In this document: positions 53,745 through 63,084 of the stretch, piece by piece
How the letters are laid out: each line of letters opens with the position of its first letter
Numbering within the stretch: position 1 is the stretch's first letter
Assembly (NCBI GenBank): GCA_964430305.1
Contig: CAYSEX010000003.1
Location: 20,400-84,399, forward strand
Source of the DNA: CAIZGX01 sp964430305
GTDB taxonomy: Bacteria; Bacteroidota; Bacteroidia; Flavobacteriales_D; Sanyastnellaceae
Reading direction: 5' to 3'
DNA: 64,000 nucleotides
Program-made: the position numbers and the translations under genes
The notes under the pieces: model-generated
The model's input: only the letters and a program-made list of their open reading frames with translations
Database searches by the model: none
Told to the model about the DNA's origin: nothing

Positions 53745-55622
53745 ATGGCAGAACAAGTAAACTATACAGAAGATAATATTAAATCGTTAGAATGGTATGA
53801 GCACATTCGCTTACGACCAGGCATGTACATTGGAAAATTGGGAGATGGTTCTGCTGCTGACGATGGTATTTATGTTTTACTCAAAGAAATCATGGACAAC
53901 TCCATTGACGAGTTTGTCATGGGAAATGGAAAGACTGTTGAGATTACCATTAAAGATAGAATGGTAACGGTTCGTGATTATGGTAGAGGTATCCCCTTAG
54001 GAAAAGTGATTGATTGTGTTTCCAAAATAAATACCGGTGGAAAATATGATTCACGAGCTTTCAAAAAATCTGTAGGATTGAATGGAGTAGGAACCAAGGC
54101 TGTAAATGCATTGAGCTCATATTTCAAAGTTGAATCTGTTCGTGATGGTGAGAATAAAGCTGCTGAATTTGCAAAAGGTGTAATTACAAAGGATTTTAAA
54201 GTTGGGAAATCTGCGGAGAAAAATGGAACCATGATGAGTTTCATCCCTGACGATTCCATTTTCCAACATTTTCAATTTCGTTCGCAACACATTGAACGAC
54301 TGCTGTGGAATTATTGTTATCTGAATGCGGGTCTAACCATTGTTTTCAATGGACAAAAGTTCAAAAGTGAAAATGGATTAAAAGATTTATTGGCTGCGAA
54401 CATGAGCGAAGATCCATTGTATGCTCCTATTCATCTTCGTGGTGATGATATTGAGGTGGCCATTACGCACACGAACAGTTACGGTGAAGAATATTATAGT
54501 TTCGTGAACGGTCAATACACCACACAAGGAGGAACGCATCAGGCCGCATTCAGAGAAGCGTACGTTAAAGTTATTCGCGATTTTTTCAAGAAAGATTATG
54601 AGGCAGTTGATATTCGTTCTGGAATTGTAGCTGCAGTAGCTGTTAAGGTTATTGAGCCCGTTTTTGAATCGCAAACCAAAACGAAATTGGGATCGAATGA
54701 AATTGAGCCCAATGGTAAAAGCATCAAGACGTTTGTTCTTGATTTTCTTGCTAAAGAATTAGATAATTTTCTTCATAGAAATCCAGATCTCGCTCAAAAT
54801 CTTCAGAAGAAAATTTTGCAAAGTGAGCGTGAACGAAAAGAATTAGCAGGTGTAGCTAAATTGGCTCGCGAAAGAGCTAAAAAAGCCAATTTGCACAACA
54901 AAAAACTTCGCGATTGTAAAGTTCATTTTTGTGATAAGCACGAATTGGCAAACGCCACAACCTTATTTATCACCGAGGGAGATTCAGCTTCCGGAAGTAT
55001 TACCATCTCTAGAAATGTTCAAACGCAAGGTGTTTTTAGTTTGAAGGGAAAGCCACTGAATACATTCGGCTTAACCAAAAAAGTGGTTTATGAAAACGAG
55101 GAATTTAATTTGCTTCAAGCGGCGTTAGATATTGAAGACGGATTGGATACGCTGCGATACAATAATGTGGTAATTGCTACCGATGCCGATGTGGACGGAA
55201 TGCACATTCGGTTATTGATGATTACGTTTTTTCTTCAGTTTTTTCCTGATTTAGTGAAAAGTGGTCACCTCTACGTTTTGCAAACACCTTTGTTCCGTGT
55301 TCGAAATAAAAAAGAAACCATTTACTGTTATTCCGATCAAGAAAGGCAACAGGCCATTTCAAAATTAGGGTCAAAGCCAGAGATAACGCGATTCAAAGGA
55401 CTAGGAGAAATTTCGCCAGAAGAATTTAAATTCTTCATTGGTGAGAATATACGTTTAGAACCCGTTGTCATTAACAAAGACATTCACATCAAAGACATTC
55501 TTGAATATTACATGGGAAAGAATACTCCCGAACGCCAAGAATTTATTATTAATAATTTGAAAGTAGAGAAAGATGAAGCGCAGGAGTTCAAAGCTGAATT
55601 ACAAGAATTAGAACAAGAATAG
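53745..55622 (+). CDS. parE: DNA topoisomerase IV subunit B
   Basis: 625 residues. The N-terminus YTEDNIKSLEWYEHIRLRPG then MYIGKLGDGSAADDGIYVLL is the ParE pattern of Bacteroidota and differs from GyrB. The GHKL ATPase motifs (DNSIDEF, DYGRGIP, GLNGVGTKAVNALS) and the TOPRIM signature ITEGDSASGS with DADVDGMHIRLL are intact. Pairs with ParC to separate daughter chromosomes. ATG 53745 is the safest start, but an in-frame TTG at 53724 lies exactly 4 nt after a -7 box and would add seven residues (MISKKGA). Confidence 0.95.
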   Translation: MAEQVNYTEDNIKSLEWYEHIRLRPGMYIGKLGDGSAADDGIYVLLKEIMDNSIDEFVMGNGKTVEITIKDRMVTVRDYGRGIPLGKVIDCVSKINTGGKYDSRAFKKSVGLNGVGTKAVNALSSYFKVESVRDGENKAAEFAKGVITKDFKVGKSAEKNGTMMSFIPDDSIFQHFQFRSQHIERLLWNYCYLNAGLTIVFNGQKFKSENGLKDLLAANMSEDPLYAPIHLRGDDIEVAITHTNSYGEEYYSFVNGQYTTQGGTHQAAFREAYVKVIRDFFKKDYEAVDIRSGIVAAVAVKVIEPVFESQTKTKLGSNEIEPNGKSIKTFVLDFLAKELDNFLHRNPDLAQNLQKKILQSERERKELAGVAKLARERAKKANLHNKKLRDCKVHFCDKHELANATTLFITEGDSASGSITISRNVQTQGVFSLKGKPLNTFGLTKKVVYENEEFNLLQAALDIEDGLDTLRYNNVVIATDADVDGMHIRLLMITFFLQFFPDLVKSGHLYVLQTPLFRVRNKKETIYCYSDQERQQAISKLGSKPEITRFKGLGEISPEEFKFFIGENIRLEPVVINKDIHIKDILEYYMGKNTPERQEFIINNLKVEKDEAQEFKAELQELEQE

Positions 55623-55630
55623 GAGAGAAG

Positions 55631-58228
55631 ATGAGCGAACAATTACCCTCAGAGAACCTTGAAAATGAATTGGGAAACGTCATTGGTGTAAGCGATTTAT
55701 ACCAAGGATGGTTTTTAGATTATGCCTCGTATGTTATTCTTGAACGAGCAGTTCCACATATCTATGATGGACTAAAACCCGTTCAACGAAGAATACTTCA
55801 CAGCTTGTGGGAAATGGATGACGGACGTTTCAATAAGGTGGCCAATGTCATTGGTAACACAATGAAATATCATCCGCACGGCGACGCTTCTATTGGTGAT
55901 GCATTGGTGCAAGTAGGACAAAAAAATTTATTAATAGATACCCAAGGAAACTGGGGGAACATTTATACCGGTGACAGCGCAGCAGCCCCAAGGTATATTG
56001 AGACCCGTTTGAATAAACTTTCGCAAGAAATTGTTTTTAATCCCAAAACCACCAAATGGCTCAGCAGCTATGATGGTAGAAATAAAGAGCCCGAAACACT
56101 TCCTGTTAAGTTTCCTTTACTCCTAGCTCTTGGTGTAGAAGGAATTGCGGTTGGTCTCGCGTGTAAAATATTACCTCACAATTTCGTTGAATTGATTGAT
56201 GCAAGTATTGATGCTTTGCGAGGGAAAAAGACGCATTTAGTTCCCGACTTCTTAACAGGCGGACTTGCAGATTTTTCAGATTATAATGGAGGCTTGCGGG
56301 GTGGAAAAGTAAGAGTACGCGCGCGCATAAAAAAAGACGATGCTGCCAGGTGTTTGGTCATAACCGAAATACCATTCGGTACAACTACCTCTTCCTTGAT
56401 TGATTCTATTTTGAAGGCCAATGATAAGGGGAAGATTAAAATCAAGAAAATTGAAGACAACACAGCTCAAGATGTAGAAATATTAGTGCATTTAGCTGCT
56501 GGTGTTTCACCGGATAAAACCATAGATGCATTGTATGCATTTACAGATTGCGAGGTGAGCATCTCTCCAAACTCGTGCGTTATTCATGATGATCGTCCGA
56601 AATTTCTTCCAGTTGATGAGCTCTTGAAAATTTCTGCTGATAGAACGAAATATTTGATAGGCAGAGAACTTGAAATTCAACTAAACGAACTTCAAGAGTC
56701 GTGGCATTTCGCTTCATTGGAGAAAATATTTATTGAGAAAAGAATTTATCGTGATATAGAAGAATGTGAGACTTGGGATGAAATTATTTCTACCATACAC
56801 AAGGGACTTAAACCGCACACGAAAAAATTCTTACGAGCTGTTACAGATGAGGATGTTGCTCGTTTAACAGAGATTAAAATTAAACGCATTTCAAAATTTG
56901 ATAGCAACAAGGCGAATGATTTCATTGCGAAATTGGAGGCCGAAATTGCCTTAGTCAAAGAGAAATTGGAGCAGTTAACAGAAACCACCATTGCCTATTT
57001 CAAAGATTTGAAATCGAAGTATGGAAAAGGAAGAGAACGCAAAACTGAAATCAAGGCCTTTGACACCGTACAGGCTGCTGCCGTGGCCATTGCGAATGCT
57101 AAATTATCTGTCAATCTTGCCGAAGGTTTTGCAGGAATAGGATTGAAGCGTGATGAAGGCGAATTTGTTTGTGAATGTTCAGATATTGATGACATCATTG
57201 TTTTCCGAAAAGATGGAAAAATGACAGTGAGTAAGGTACAACAGAAAGCATTTTTTGGTAAAGACATCATTCACATTGCTGTTTGGAAGAAAGACGACAA
57301 AAGAACCATTTACAACCTCATGTATAAAGATGGTAAAAACGGACCATCATACATGAAACGATTCGCTGTTACAAGTATTACACGAGACAAAGAATATGAT
57401 TTAACCAAAGGAACTGCCAACAGTGAAGTACTTTATTTTTCTGCCAATCCAAACGGAGAAGCCGAGGTTGTAACTGTGAATTTGAGAGCATTGGAACGAT
57501 TGAAGAAATTGAAATTTGATGTTGATTTCAGCACCTTGGCGGTGAAAGGTAGAGATACACAAGGGAACATGGTAACCAAATACCCTGTGAAAAAAGTGGA
57601 GCTGAAATCTGCAGGAGTTTCTACACTTGGAGCTAGGAAAATTTGGATCGACGAAAGTGTAAAACGATTGAATGATGAAGAACGAGGAAAATTCTTGGGA
57701 GAATTCAGTGCTGAAGATAAATTGCTAGTGATTCAGTCATCTGGAGATTACCAAGTTCTAAGTCCCGATTTGAGTTTGCATTTTCCAGACAACATGATAA
57801 GCGTTGAGAAGTGGATTCCGGAAAAACCACTCAATGTTGTTTATTTTGATGGTGAGAAGGAAGTTTGGATGGTAAAGCGATTCCTGGTTGAACCCATGAA
57901 AGGATTGGTAAGGTTCATTACTGAAAATCCAAAATCGAAATTGGGTGTGGCTACCACATTGAATTTCCCGAACGTGTATGTTCGATTCAACAAGAAATTC
58001 AAACAGGCAGCAAATAAGATGGATGAAACCATTTCAATTCCAGACTTTATTACTGTAAAAGGACTTAAAGCCATTGGCAATAAACTTTCAAACTATCCAG
58101 TATTGAACGTAGATTTATTGGAAGCCGACATGGAAAGAGAAAATAGAGCGAATGAAGAAATTCTTTCACAGCGTCCTCAGCCAGTAGCAATAGATCCGAA
58201 TGAACCGTCTCAAAGTACACTTTTTTAA
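55631..58228 (+). CDS. parC: DNA topoisomerase IV subunit A
   Basis: 865 residues. The winged-helix region has VQRRILHSLWEMDDG and HPHGDASIGDAL, and AAPRYIETRL carries the catalytic Tyr122. The C-terminal part (DDIIVFRKDGKMTVSKVQQK and later repeats) is a degenerate beta-propeller as in ParC rather than GyrA with its GQRGGKG box. It starts 8 nt after parE. Confidence 0.95.
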   Translation: MSEQLPSENLENELGNVIGVSDLYQGWFLDYASYVILERAVPHIYDGLKPVQRRILHSLWEMDDGRFNKVANVIGNTMKYHPHGDASIGDALVQVGQKNLLIDTQGNWGNIYTGDSAAAPRYIETRLNKLSQEIVFNPKTTKWLSSYDGRNKEPETLPVKFPLLLALGVEGIAVGLACKILPHNFVELIDASIDALRGKKTHLVPDFLTGGLADFSDYNGGLRGGKVRVRARIKKDDAARCLVITEIPFGTTTSSLIDSILKANDKGKIKIKKIEDNTAQDVEILVHLAAGVSPDKTIDALYAFTDCEVSISPNSCVIHDDRPKFLPVDELLKISADRTKYLIGRELEIQLNELQESWHFASLEKIFIEKRIYRDIEECETWDEIISTIHKGLKPHTKKFLRAVTDEDVARLTEIKIKRISKFDSNKANDFIAKLEAEIALVKEKLEQLTETTIAYFKDLKSKYGKGRERKTEIKAFDTVQAAAVAIANAKLSVNLAEGFAGIGLKRDEGEFVCECSDIDDIIVFRKDGKMTVSKVQQKAFFGKDIIHIAVWKKDDKRTIYNLMYKDGKNGPSYMKRFAVTSITRDKEYDLTKGTANSEVLYFSANPNGEAEVVTVNLRALERLKKLKFDVDFSTLAVKGRDTQGNMVTKYPVKKVELKSAGVSTLGARKIWIDESVKRLNDEERGKFLGEFSAEDKLLVIQSSGDYQVLSPDLSLHFPDNMISVEKWIPEKPLNVVYFDGEKEVWMVKRFLVEPMKGLVRFITENPKSKLGVATTLNFPNVYVRFNKKFKQAANKMDETISIPDFITVKGLKAIGNKLSNYPVLNVDLLEADMERENRANEEILSQRPQPVAIDPNEPSQSTLF

Positions 58229-58237
58229 TTCGAAATC

Positions 58238-58843
58238 ATGAACGCACCACACATTCATTTAATGCTAAACCATTTGCCTGTAATTGGATTGGCATTGGGT
58301 CTTCTTATTTTGCTTGTTGGATTATTAAAGAAAAATGCAACAGTTTTAGTTGTGGCAATGTCTATAACAGCTGTTGCTGGAATTTCTAGTTATCCAACCA
58401 TGTACAGCGGCGGTGCATCAGAACATTATTTAGAAGAGCATGAGCAAGAGTTTCAGATCGATCATGATTTAATACACGAGCATGAAGAGGCTGCTGAAAT
58501 TGCTTTTTGGCCAACCGTTATAACCGGAATAATTTCTGTTTTGGGTTTGTTCGCAATGTATAAAGGATTCTCATGGACCAATAAAGTTGCCCTTGTTGTT
58601 TTGGTATTAGGAATTTTGAGCATGGGTTTGCTTTATCAAACTTCGAATTCTGGTGGAAAGATTCGTCATCCGGAATTGAATTCATGTTGTTCTTCTGGTG
58701 AGTCTTCAGGATCATGTTCACACGAGAATCATCACCAAAAAGAAGGTGGTTCATGTTGTCAGGATAAGCAATCGAATCAGTGTCCAATGATGAAAGATTC
58801 GGCATCATGCCGACAGAAAGAATCCTGTTGTAAACACCCATAA
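58238..58843 (+). CDS. DUF2231-like membrane protein with Cys/His-rich tail
   Basis: 201 residues. MNAPHIHLMLNHLPVIG is the typical opening of DUF2231-like predicted membrane proteins; four membrane helices follow, with a His/Glu-rich loop between the second and third (YLEEHEQEF, DHDLIHEHEE). The last 55 residues are an unusual tail with about 12 cysteines, many as CC or CxxxxC pairs, and histidines (ENHHQKE, CCKHP), fit for binding soft metals such as Cu, Zn or Hg. Stands 9 nt after parC, so co-transcribed; the family function is unproven. Confidence 0.75.
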   Translation: MNAPHIHLMLNHLPVIGLALGLLILLVGLLKKNATVLVVAMSITAVAGISSYPTMYSGGASEHYLEEHEQEFQIDHDLIHEHEEAAEIAFWPTVITGIISVLGLFAMYKGFSWTNKVALVVLVLGILSMGLLYQTSNSGGKIRHPELNSCCSSGESSGSCSHENHHQKEGGSCCQDKQSNQCPMMKDSASCRQKESCCKHP

Positions 58844-58874
58844 TTTACATTATGTAAAGTAAGAATTTAAGGAA

Positions 58875-59339
58875 TTACGGCCTATTCAGAACCTCTCCAA
58901 TAAATTTCATGGTAAATCTGTCACCGTTAATCATTTCAAATCCCATTGATTTTTGATACCTACCAGGCCTACTTCCAAAAGAAAAAGCTACATCGAAGAA
59001 ATAAATAGAATCATTGGTCAATTCCAATTTTGGATAACAATCAATGAAGTGTGGATCGCTTGTAAATGACCTTTGAATCATGGCCGCTTCAGGTCCTTGA
59101 ATTCTAAAATAAAATCTTCCCCTACAATTGATCATTGGTGATTGAAACCAATTATATGTGGGCTCTGATCGAATGATAATCCATTTCGATCTCTCTCCGT
59201 TTAAACCATAGCCAAATATGGTGTCATTGAATTGTAATGTGTCCGGTTCATTCGTATTTCCAAAAGGATAATGCTTCTTGGTCTGTCCATTCACATTTAA
59301 GCACGCAATTACAAGAAGTAATAAAATTGAAATTCTCAT
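58875..59339 (-). CDS. Hypothetical secreted protein
   Basis: 154 residues. Signal peptide to about residue 18 (ACLNVNGQ). The mature part is beta-rich (FRIQGPEAAMIQRSF, YFDVAFSFGSRPGRYQ), and no motif was recognised. It is 29 nt after the ABC ATPase gene on the same strand and may belong to that operon. Confidence 0.55.
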   Translation of the reverse strand: MRISILLLLVIACLNVNGQTKKHYPFGNTNEPDTLQFNDTIFGYGLNGERSKWIIIRSEPTYNWFQSPMINCRGRFYFRIQGPEAAMIQRSFTSDPHFIDCYPKLELTNDSIYFFDVAFSFGSRPGRYQKSMGFEMINGDRFTMKFIGEVLNRP

Positions 59340-59368
59340 GCCTCAATGCATGCCAATGAATATGCCAA

Positions 59369-60043
59369 TTAAAAGGATATGATTTTACCGTCACTCATTT
59401 CAATGGTTCGATCACTTGCTTTTGCAAAATCATTGTCGTGTGTAACAGCAATAATGGTTTGCTTAAATTCACGCGTCAATTCTTGAAGAATTTCGAATAC
59501 AACCTGAGTATTCCGGCTATCTAAATTTCCCGTGGGCTCGTCACCCATTATGATCAGTGGATCATTTATCAAAGCTCTGGCAATAGCAACACGTTGTTGT
59601 TGACCACCTGAAAGTTTTGAGGCCTTCTTCAAAGCTTGGTCTTCCAATCCCAAAATTCTTAACTTTTCATAGGCCAAAGATTCAATTTCCTGTCGCTCTT
59701 TTTTTCCTAATCGAAGTGCTGGAATCATAACATTTTCCAAACATGTAAAATCAGGAAGTAAATAATGAAATTGAAAAATGAATCCAATTTTCTCATTCCG
59801 AATCGACGCCAATTCCGTTTGTGTTAATCCTGTCATTTTCTGACCATCAATGAACAACTCACCATTGTAGTCATTGTCCATGGTAGACAATATGTACAAT
59901 AAAGTAGATTTGCCGCAACCTGATTTTCCAACAAGGGTTAAAAACTCCCCTCGATTCACTTCAAATGAAATTTCATTCAGCACTTGAAATTCTACAGGAT
60001 CGTAGAAAAACTTTTCAATCATTTTAGTTTCAAGTACTGTCAT
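59369..60043 (-). CDS. ABC transporter ATP-binding protein (MacB/LolD type)
   Basis: 224 residues. Walker A GKSGCGKST (residues 39-47), signature LSGGQQQR, Walker B LIIMGDEPTG, switch AVTHD. The GDEPTGNLD phrase is that of MacB/LolD/FtsE ATPases. It powers the FtsX-like permease next to it (4-nt overlap). Confidence 0.93.
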   Translation of the reverse strand: MTVLETKMIEKFFYDPVEFQVLNEISFEVNRGEFLTLVGKSGCGKSTLLYILSTMDNDYNGELFIDGQKMTGLTQTELASIRNEKIGFIFQFHYLLPDFTCLENVMIPALRLGKKERQEIESLAYEKLRILGLEDQALKKASKLSGGQQQRVAIARALINDPLIIMGDEPTGNLDSRNTQVVFEILQELTREFKQTIIAVTHDNDFAKASDRTIEMSDGKIISF

Positions 60044-61269
60044 TTTCTAAAAATGGTAACGGGATCAACTTTTGCAGCTTTTTTGGCAGGAATAAAACCT
60101 GCAAGGAATGTAATGAATAGTCCAATGCAAGTGCCTTTAAGAAAGATTGTCCATTCAAAACGAACAGGAAAGTATCCAATATCTCCCCCAATATACACAT
60201 GCTGCAAAAGACTTATTAATATGAACGCCATTACTAATCCAAGTAAAACTCCAATGGCTCCAATGGTCACAGCTTGCAATACAAAAATCTGAACAACATC
60301 TCTTCCATTGAATCCCATGGCTTTTAAAATGGCAATCTCATTGATTTTTTGAGATACTGTCATATTTAAAATGTTATAAATACCAAAAATGGATACAATA
60401 AGCAGCGTGAATGAAATGAAAGTAATTACAATACTGCGCATTTTTGCCGCGGCCATGTACGCCTTATTGGCTGACTTCCAATCCTCTGCTTTATATCCCA
60501 ATGAGGCAGTTAAATCAGGAGCAATTGAAGGTGCGTCTTCCGGATTCCAAACGTTTACATTGATGTCTGTTATGAAACTGGGACCTTCTTGAAGTAATTG
60601 TTGAGCTGTAGCCAGTGAAACATATGATTTCGAATTGTCTTCTCTTGAATTATTCGTTTGAAATACACCCACAACGGTGAGGTTCAAATTCACACCTTTG
60701 GAAGAAGTCACTGAAATTTGTTTTCCCGTTTCAACATTTAATTTCTCGGCTATACCTGCACCAATAAAAATTCCCATGGCATTCGATTCAAGGCCTAATA
60801 CATTGCCTTGAACTGTAAAGGATTGAATTTGGTACATTTCATTTCCGGCAGAAGGCGGAAATCCAATAGCCGTTCCTTGCAACTGAGACATGCCTATGTT
60901 GTAAAAAACAGGAGAATTTACTTGAGGAAATGCTAATTTAATGCGCTGGTCATGCCGCAGTTGATTTAACAATTCATACGGATTTTCTATGGCTTTCTTA
61001 TTTGGTATAATTTGCGGATTTGAAATAAGCGAAAGCGACTGATCTACTTCGTTAATGGGCTTACTAACTTCATCTTCTTGATATACCCGAATGTGTGGTG
61101 TAGATTTAAAAAAAGCTTCGCTTGAAGATCGATCAAACCCCTGGCTCATGGTATTCATAAAAATGAAGATGGAAATTCCCAATAAAACTCCCAAAATAGC
61201 CACCGTTGTAGCGCGTCTTCCTGATTTGAAGTATGTGAATGCAATATGTCTATTTACAGCCCTACTCAT
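60040..61269 (-). CDS. ABC transporter permease, FtsX/MacB/LolE type
   Basis: 409 residues: one N-terminal membrane helix (VAILGVLLGISIFIFMNTMSQ), a large periplasmic domain of about 220 residues, then three C-terminal helices ending in FLAGFIPAKKAAKVDPVTIFRK, the classic FtsX-like end. Works with the ATPase (4-nt overlap) and adaptor (1-nt gap) as a MacAB-like efflux or lipoprotein-sorting machine. Confidence 0.9.
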   Translation of the reverse strand: MSRAVNRHIAFTYFKSGRRATTVAILGVLLGISIFIFMNTMSQGFDRSSSEAFFKSTPHIRVYQEDEVSKPINEVDQSLSLISNPQIIPNKKAIENPYELLNQLRHDQRIKLAFPQVNSPVFYNIGMSQLQGTAIGFPPSAGNEMYQIQSFTVQGNVLGLESNAMGIFIGAGIAEKLNVETGKQISVTSSKGVNLNLTVVGVFQTNNSREDNSKSYVSLATAQQLLQEGPSFITDINVNVWNPEDAPSIAPDLTASLGYKAEDWKSANKAYMAAAKMRSIVITFISFTLLIVSIFGIYNILNMTVSQKINEIAILKAMGFNGRDVVQIFVLQAVTIGAIGVLLGLVMAFILISLLQHVYIGGDIGYFPVRFEWTIFLKGTCIGLFITFLAGFIPAKKAAKVDPVTIFRK

Positions 61270-61270
61270 C

Positions 61271-62371
61271 TTATTTCTTTAATGGAAGAAGCACCTCTCC
61301 TTCTTCTAAACCAGCAATAACTTCCACCCATTCACTGCTTTTTATACCTATTTGAATCTGACGTTGTTCTTCCTTACCCTGAACATTCACCTCATTATTG
61401 AAACTTAAATATTCTCTTGGAATAACCAATACATTTTCTTTAGTCCCAATTTCAATATTTGCCTCCAATCGAGTTCCAATAACTTTTGAAACGGTTTCAT
61501 TTGGAATGGAAACATCAACTAAAAAGGACTGCGTTTTGGTATCAAACAGAGGATATATGCACGAAATACTACCGATAAATATCTCGGAAGTTTTTGAATT
61601 TAGTTTTATTTGAACTTGCTGATTTAATTGAATTTTACCGAATGAAGCTTCATCGATATTAATTCGCGCCACAAGAGAATTAATATCAGATATTACAGCT
61701 ATAGCCTCTCCCCTCTTAACATAATCGCCTTTCTTTTTGAAAAGTTGAATAACTCTTCCAGATGAAATGGTCTGAATTTGATTGAATGAAGCGGTTTTAC
61801 CCTGAATAATAGCAGAAGCTTTTAAATTACTTAGGTTATTTTGGGACTGTAATTTTATTTGCCTGTATCGCTGTTGCAATGCCTTTAAATTACTCTCCGA
61901 GCTTTCTTTTGCAAGTTTGCTTTTTTCAAATTCCACTTGACTAATGCTCTTTGATTCCCATAGACGCATATTACGTTCATACAACAATTGATCTTCAATC
62001 AACTTTTTTTCGGCAAAATCAATATTGGCATTTAATTCCTGTAATAATGGAGAATCTTCAGTAACATTCAATTCCGCTATTGCTAACTGATCTCGAATGG
62101 ATTCGAGTTGAGCTTCATTTGACGGATTATCAATTGAGCCAACAACTTGATTTGAAGAAACATCATCTCCTTCTCGAATAACTAAATCCAATATTACACC
62201 ATCCGTTTGAGCAGTTAATATATAGGAGTCTAAAGCTTGAATACTGCCCGTAGCGAAAACCAATTCATTCAAAGTTTGCCTTTTAACAACATAAGCATCA
62301 GTAGAATTAGAACACGAATCCAAAAAGAAAATAAAACTGAAAAGTGCGAAAAAAGAATAATACCATTTCAT
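61271..62371 (-). CDS. HlyD/MacA-type periplasmic adaptor lipoprotein
   Basis: 366 residues. Lipobox FLDSC near residue 20, a biotinyl-lipoyl-like pair (ELVFATGSIQALDSY... and VIQLFKKKGDYVKRGEAIAVI) around a coiled coil of about 120 residues (NANIDFAEKKLIEDQLLYERNM region), then beta-barrel and membrane-proximal parts ending GIKSSEWVEVIAGLEEGEVLL. It connects the ABC permease to an outer-membrane channel not in the window. ATG 62371 is right because a box TACCTTTG ends 4 nt upstream, making an ATG at 62386 part of the promoter. Confidence 0.9.
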   Translation of the reverse strand: MKWYYSFFALFSFIFFLDSCSNSTDAYVVKRQTLNELVFATGSIQALDSYILTAQTDGVILDLVIREGDDVSSNQVVGSIDNPSNEAQLESIRDQLAIAELNVTEDSPLLQELNANIDFAEKKLIEDQLLYERNMRLWESKSISQVEFEKSKLAKESSESNLKALQQRYRQIKLQSQNNLSNLKASAIIQGKTASFNQIQTISSGRVIQLFKKKGDYVKRGEAIAVISDINSLVARINIDEASFGKIQLNQQVQIKLNSKTSEIFIGSISCIYPLFDTKTQSFLVDVSIPNETVSKVIGTRLEANIEIGTKENVLVIPREYLSFNNEVNVQGKEEQRQIQIGIKSSEWVEVIAGLEEGEVLLPLKK

Positions 62372-62375
62372 GATA

Positions 62376-62383
62376 CAAAGGTA
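62376..62383 (-). promoter_or_regulatory. -7 element of the ABC efflux operon
   Basis: TACCTTTG, exact match, 4 nt (TATC) before the ATG at 62371; predicted leaderless. Confidence 0.55.
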
Positions 62384-62422
62384 CATTTATCCAAGCCAAA
62401 ATTTAATGATCAAAATTAGCCC

Positions 62423-62450
62423 AAAAAAAAAAGGGGCCTTAGCCCCTTTT
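62423..62450 (-). terminator. Terminator of the lipoprotein gene at 62469
   Basis: GGGGC-TAAG-GCCCC on the minus strand followed by ten T, 19 nt after the stop. A run of A in the opposite direction allows partial bidirectional use. Confidence 0.85.
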
Positions 62451-62468
62451 AATTGTCTGGTAAAAGAC

Positions 62469-62990
62469 TTATTTCTTTTGTCCAATTCCACGAATTCCAA
62501 CAATTTTCCAGCTGTCTTCGATTTGAACTGCGCTAAAACGCAAGTAGAATTCAGTTCCAGTTTCAGTCTTGAAAAATACTTTACCGTTCAATGACTTCAT
62601 TCCTAAATCCATTTCTTCTTTAGATTCTACACGAACAAATTCAACTTTTTCCCAGTTGATGTTCGCTTCTGCAGCATCTTTATTGGTCTCACTGAAAGAT
62701 TCAGTTTTTTCTTTCGCCATGTTCATGTCGAACCCTTCAACCATCATTTTCTTTCCTGCCTCGAAAGCAGCTTTTTGAGTAGAATCCATTTGAGCTTTTC
62801 CAGCTTCATCAAACAATGCGGTAATATCTTCTTTGGTTACATAAAGATCACCTACTTTTTCAGCGTCTTGAGATTGAAAAGCTTCAAGTACTGATTTACC
62901 CACGTTTTCTGGAGTATCCATTTTAGGTCCACAAGAAACAAACATCATAGCACCTGCAGCTACGAATAAAGCGAAAGTTAATTTTTTCAT
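62469..62990 (-). CDS. Lipoprotein, paralogue of the gene at 15646
   Basis: 173 residues. Signal with lipobox MFVSC (Cys at residue 20). The mature protein starts TPENVGKSVLEAFQSQDAEK, the same pattern as the gene at 15646, has a long Lys/Glu-rich helical middle, and ends with strands FFKTETGTEFYLRFSAVQI and DSWKIVGI, as in NTF2/DUF4878-like lipoproteins. Function unknown. Terminator follows. Confidence 0.7.
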   Translation of the reverse strand: MKKLTFALFVAAGAMMFVSCGPKMDTPENVGKSVLEAFQSQDAEKVGDLYVTKEDITALFDEAGKAQMDSTQKAAFEAGKKMMVEGFDMNMAKEKTESFSETNKDAAEANINWEKVEFVRVESKEEMDLGMKSLNGKVFFKTETGTEFYLRFSAVQIEDSWKIVGIRGIGQKK

Positions 62991-63084
62991 TTTGAATTTG
63001 ATTAAGATATTTTGGCGAATTTAACGAAGTTTTTTTATTGTTTCATGCTTTGAACCATTTTTTTCGTTATTTGTACCATCAATC

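Noticed and set aside
58849..58866. Small inverted repeat TTTAC/GTAAA after the Cys-rich gene as terminator
   Set aside because: The stem is only 5 bp and A/T-rich with no T run; too weak to call.
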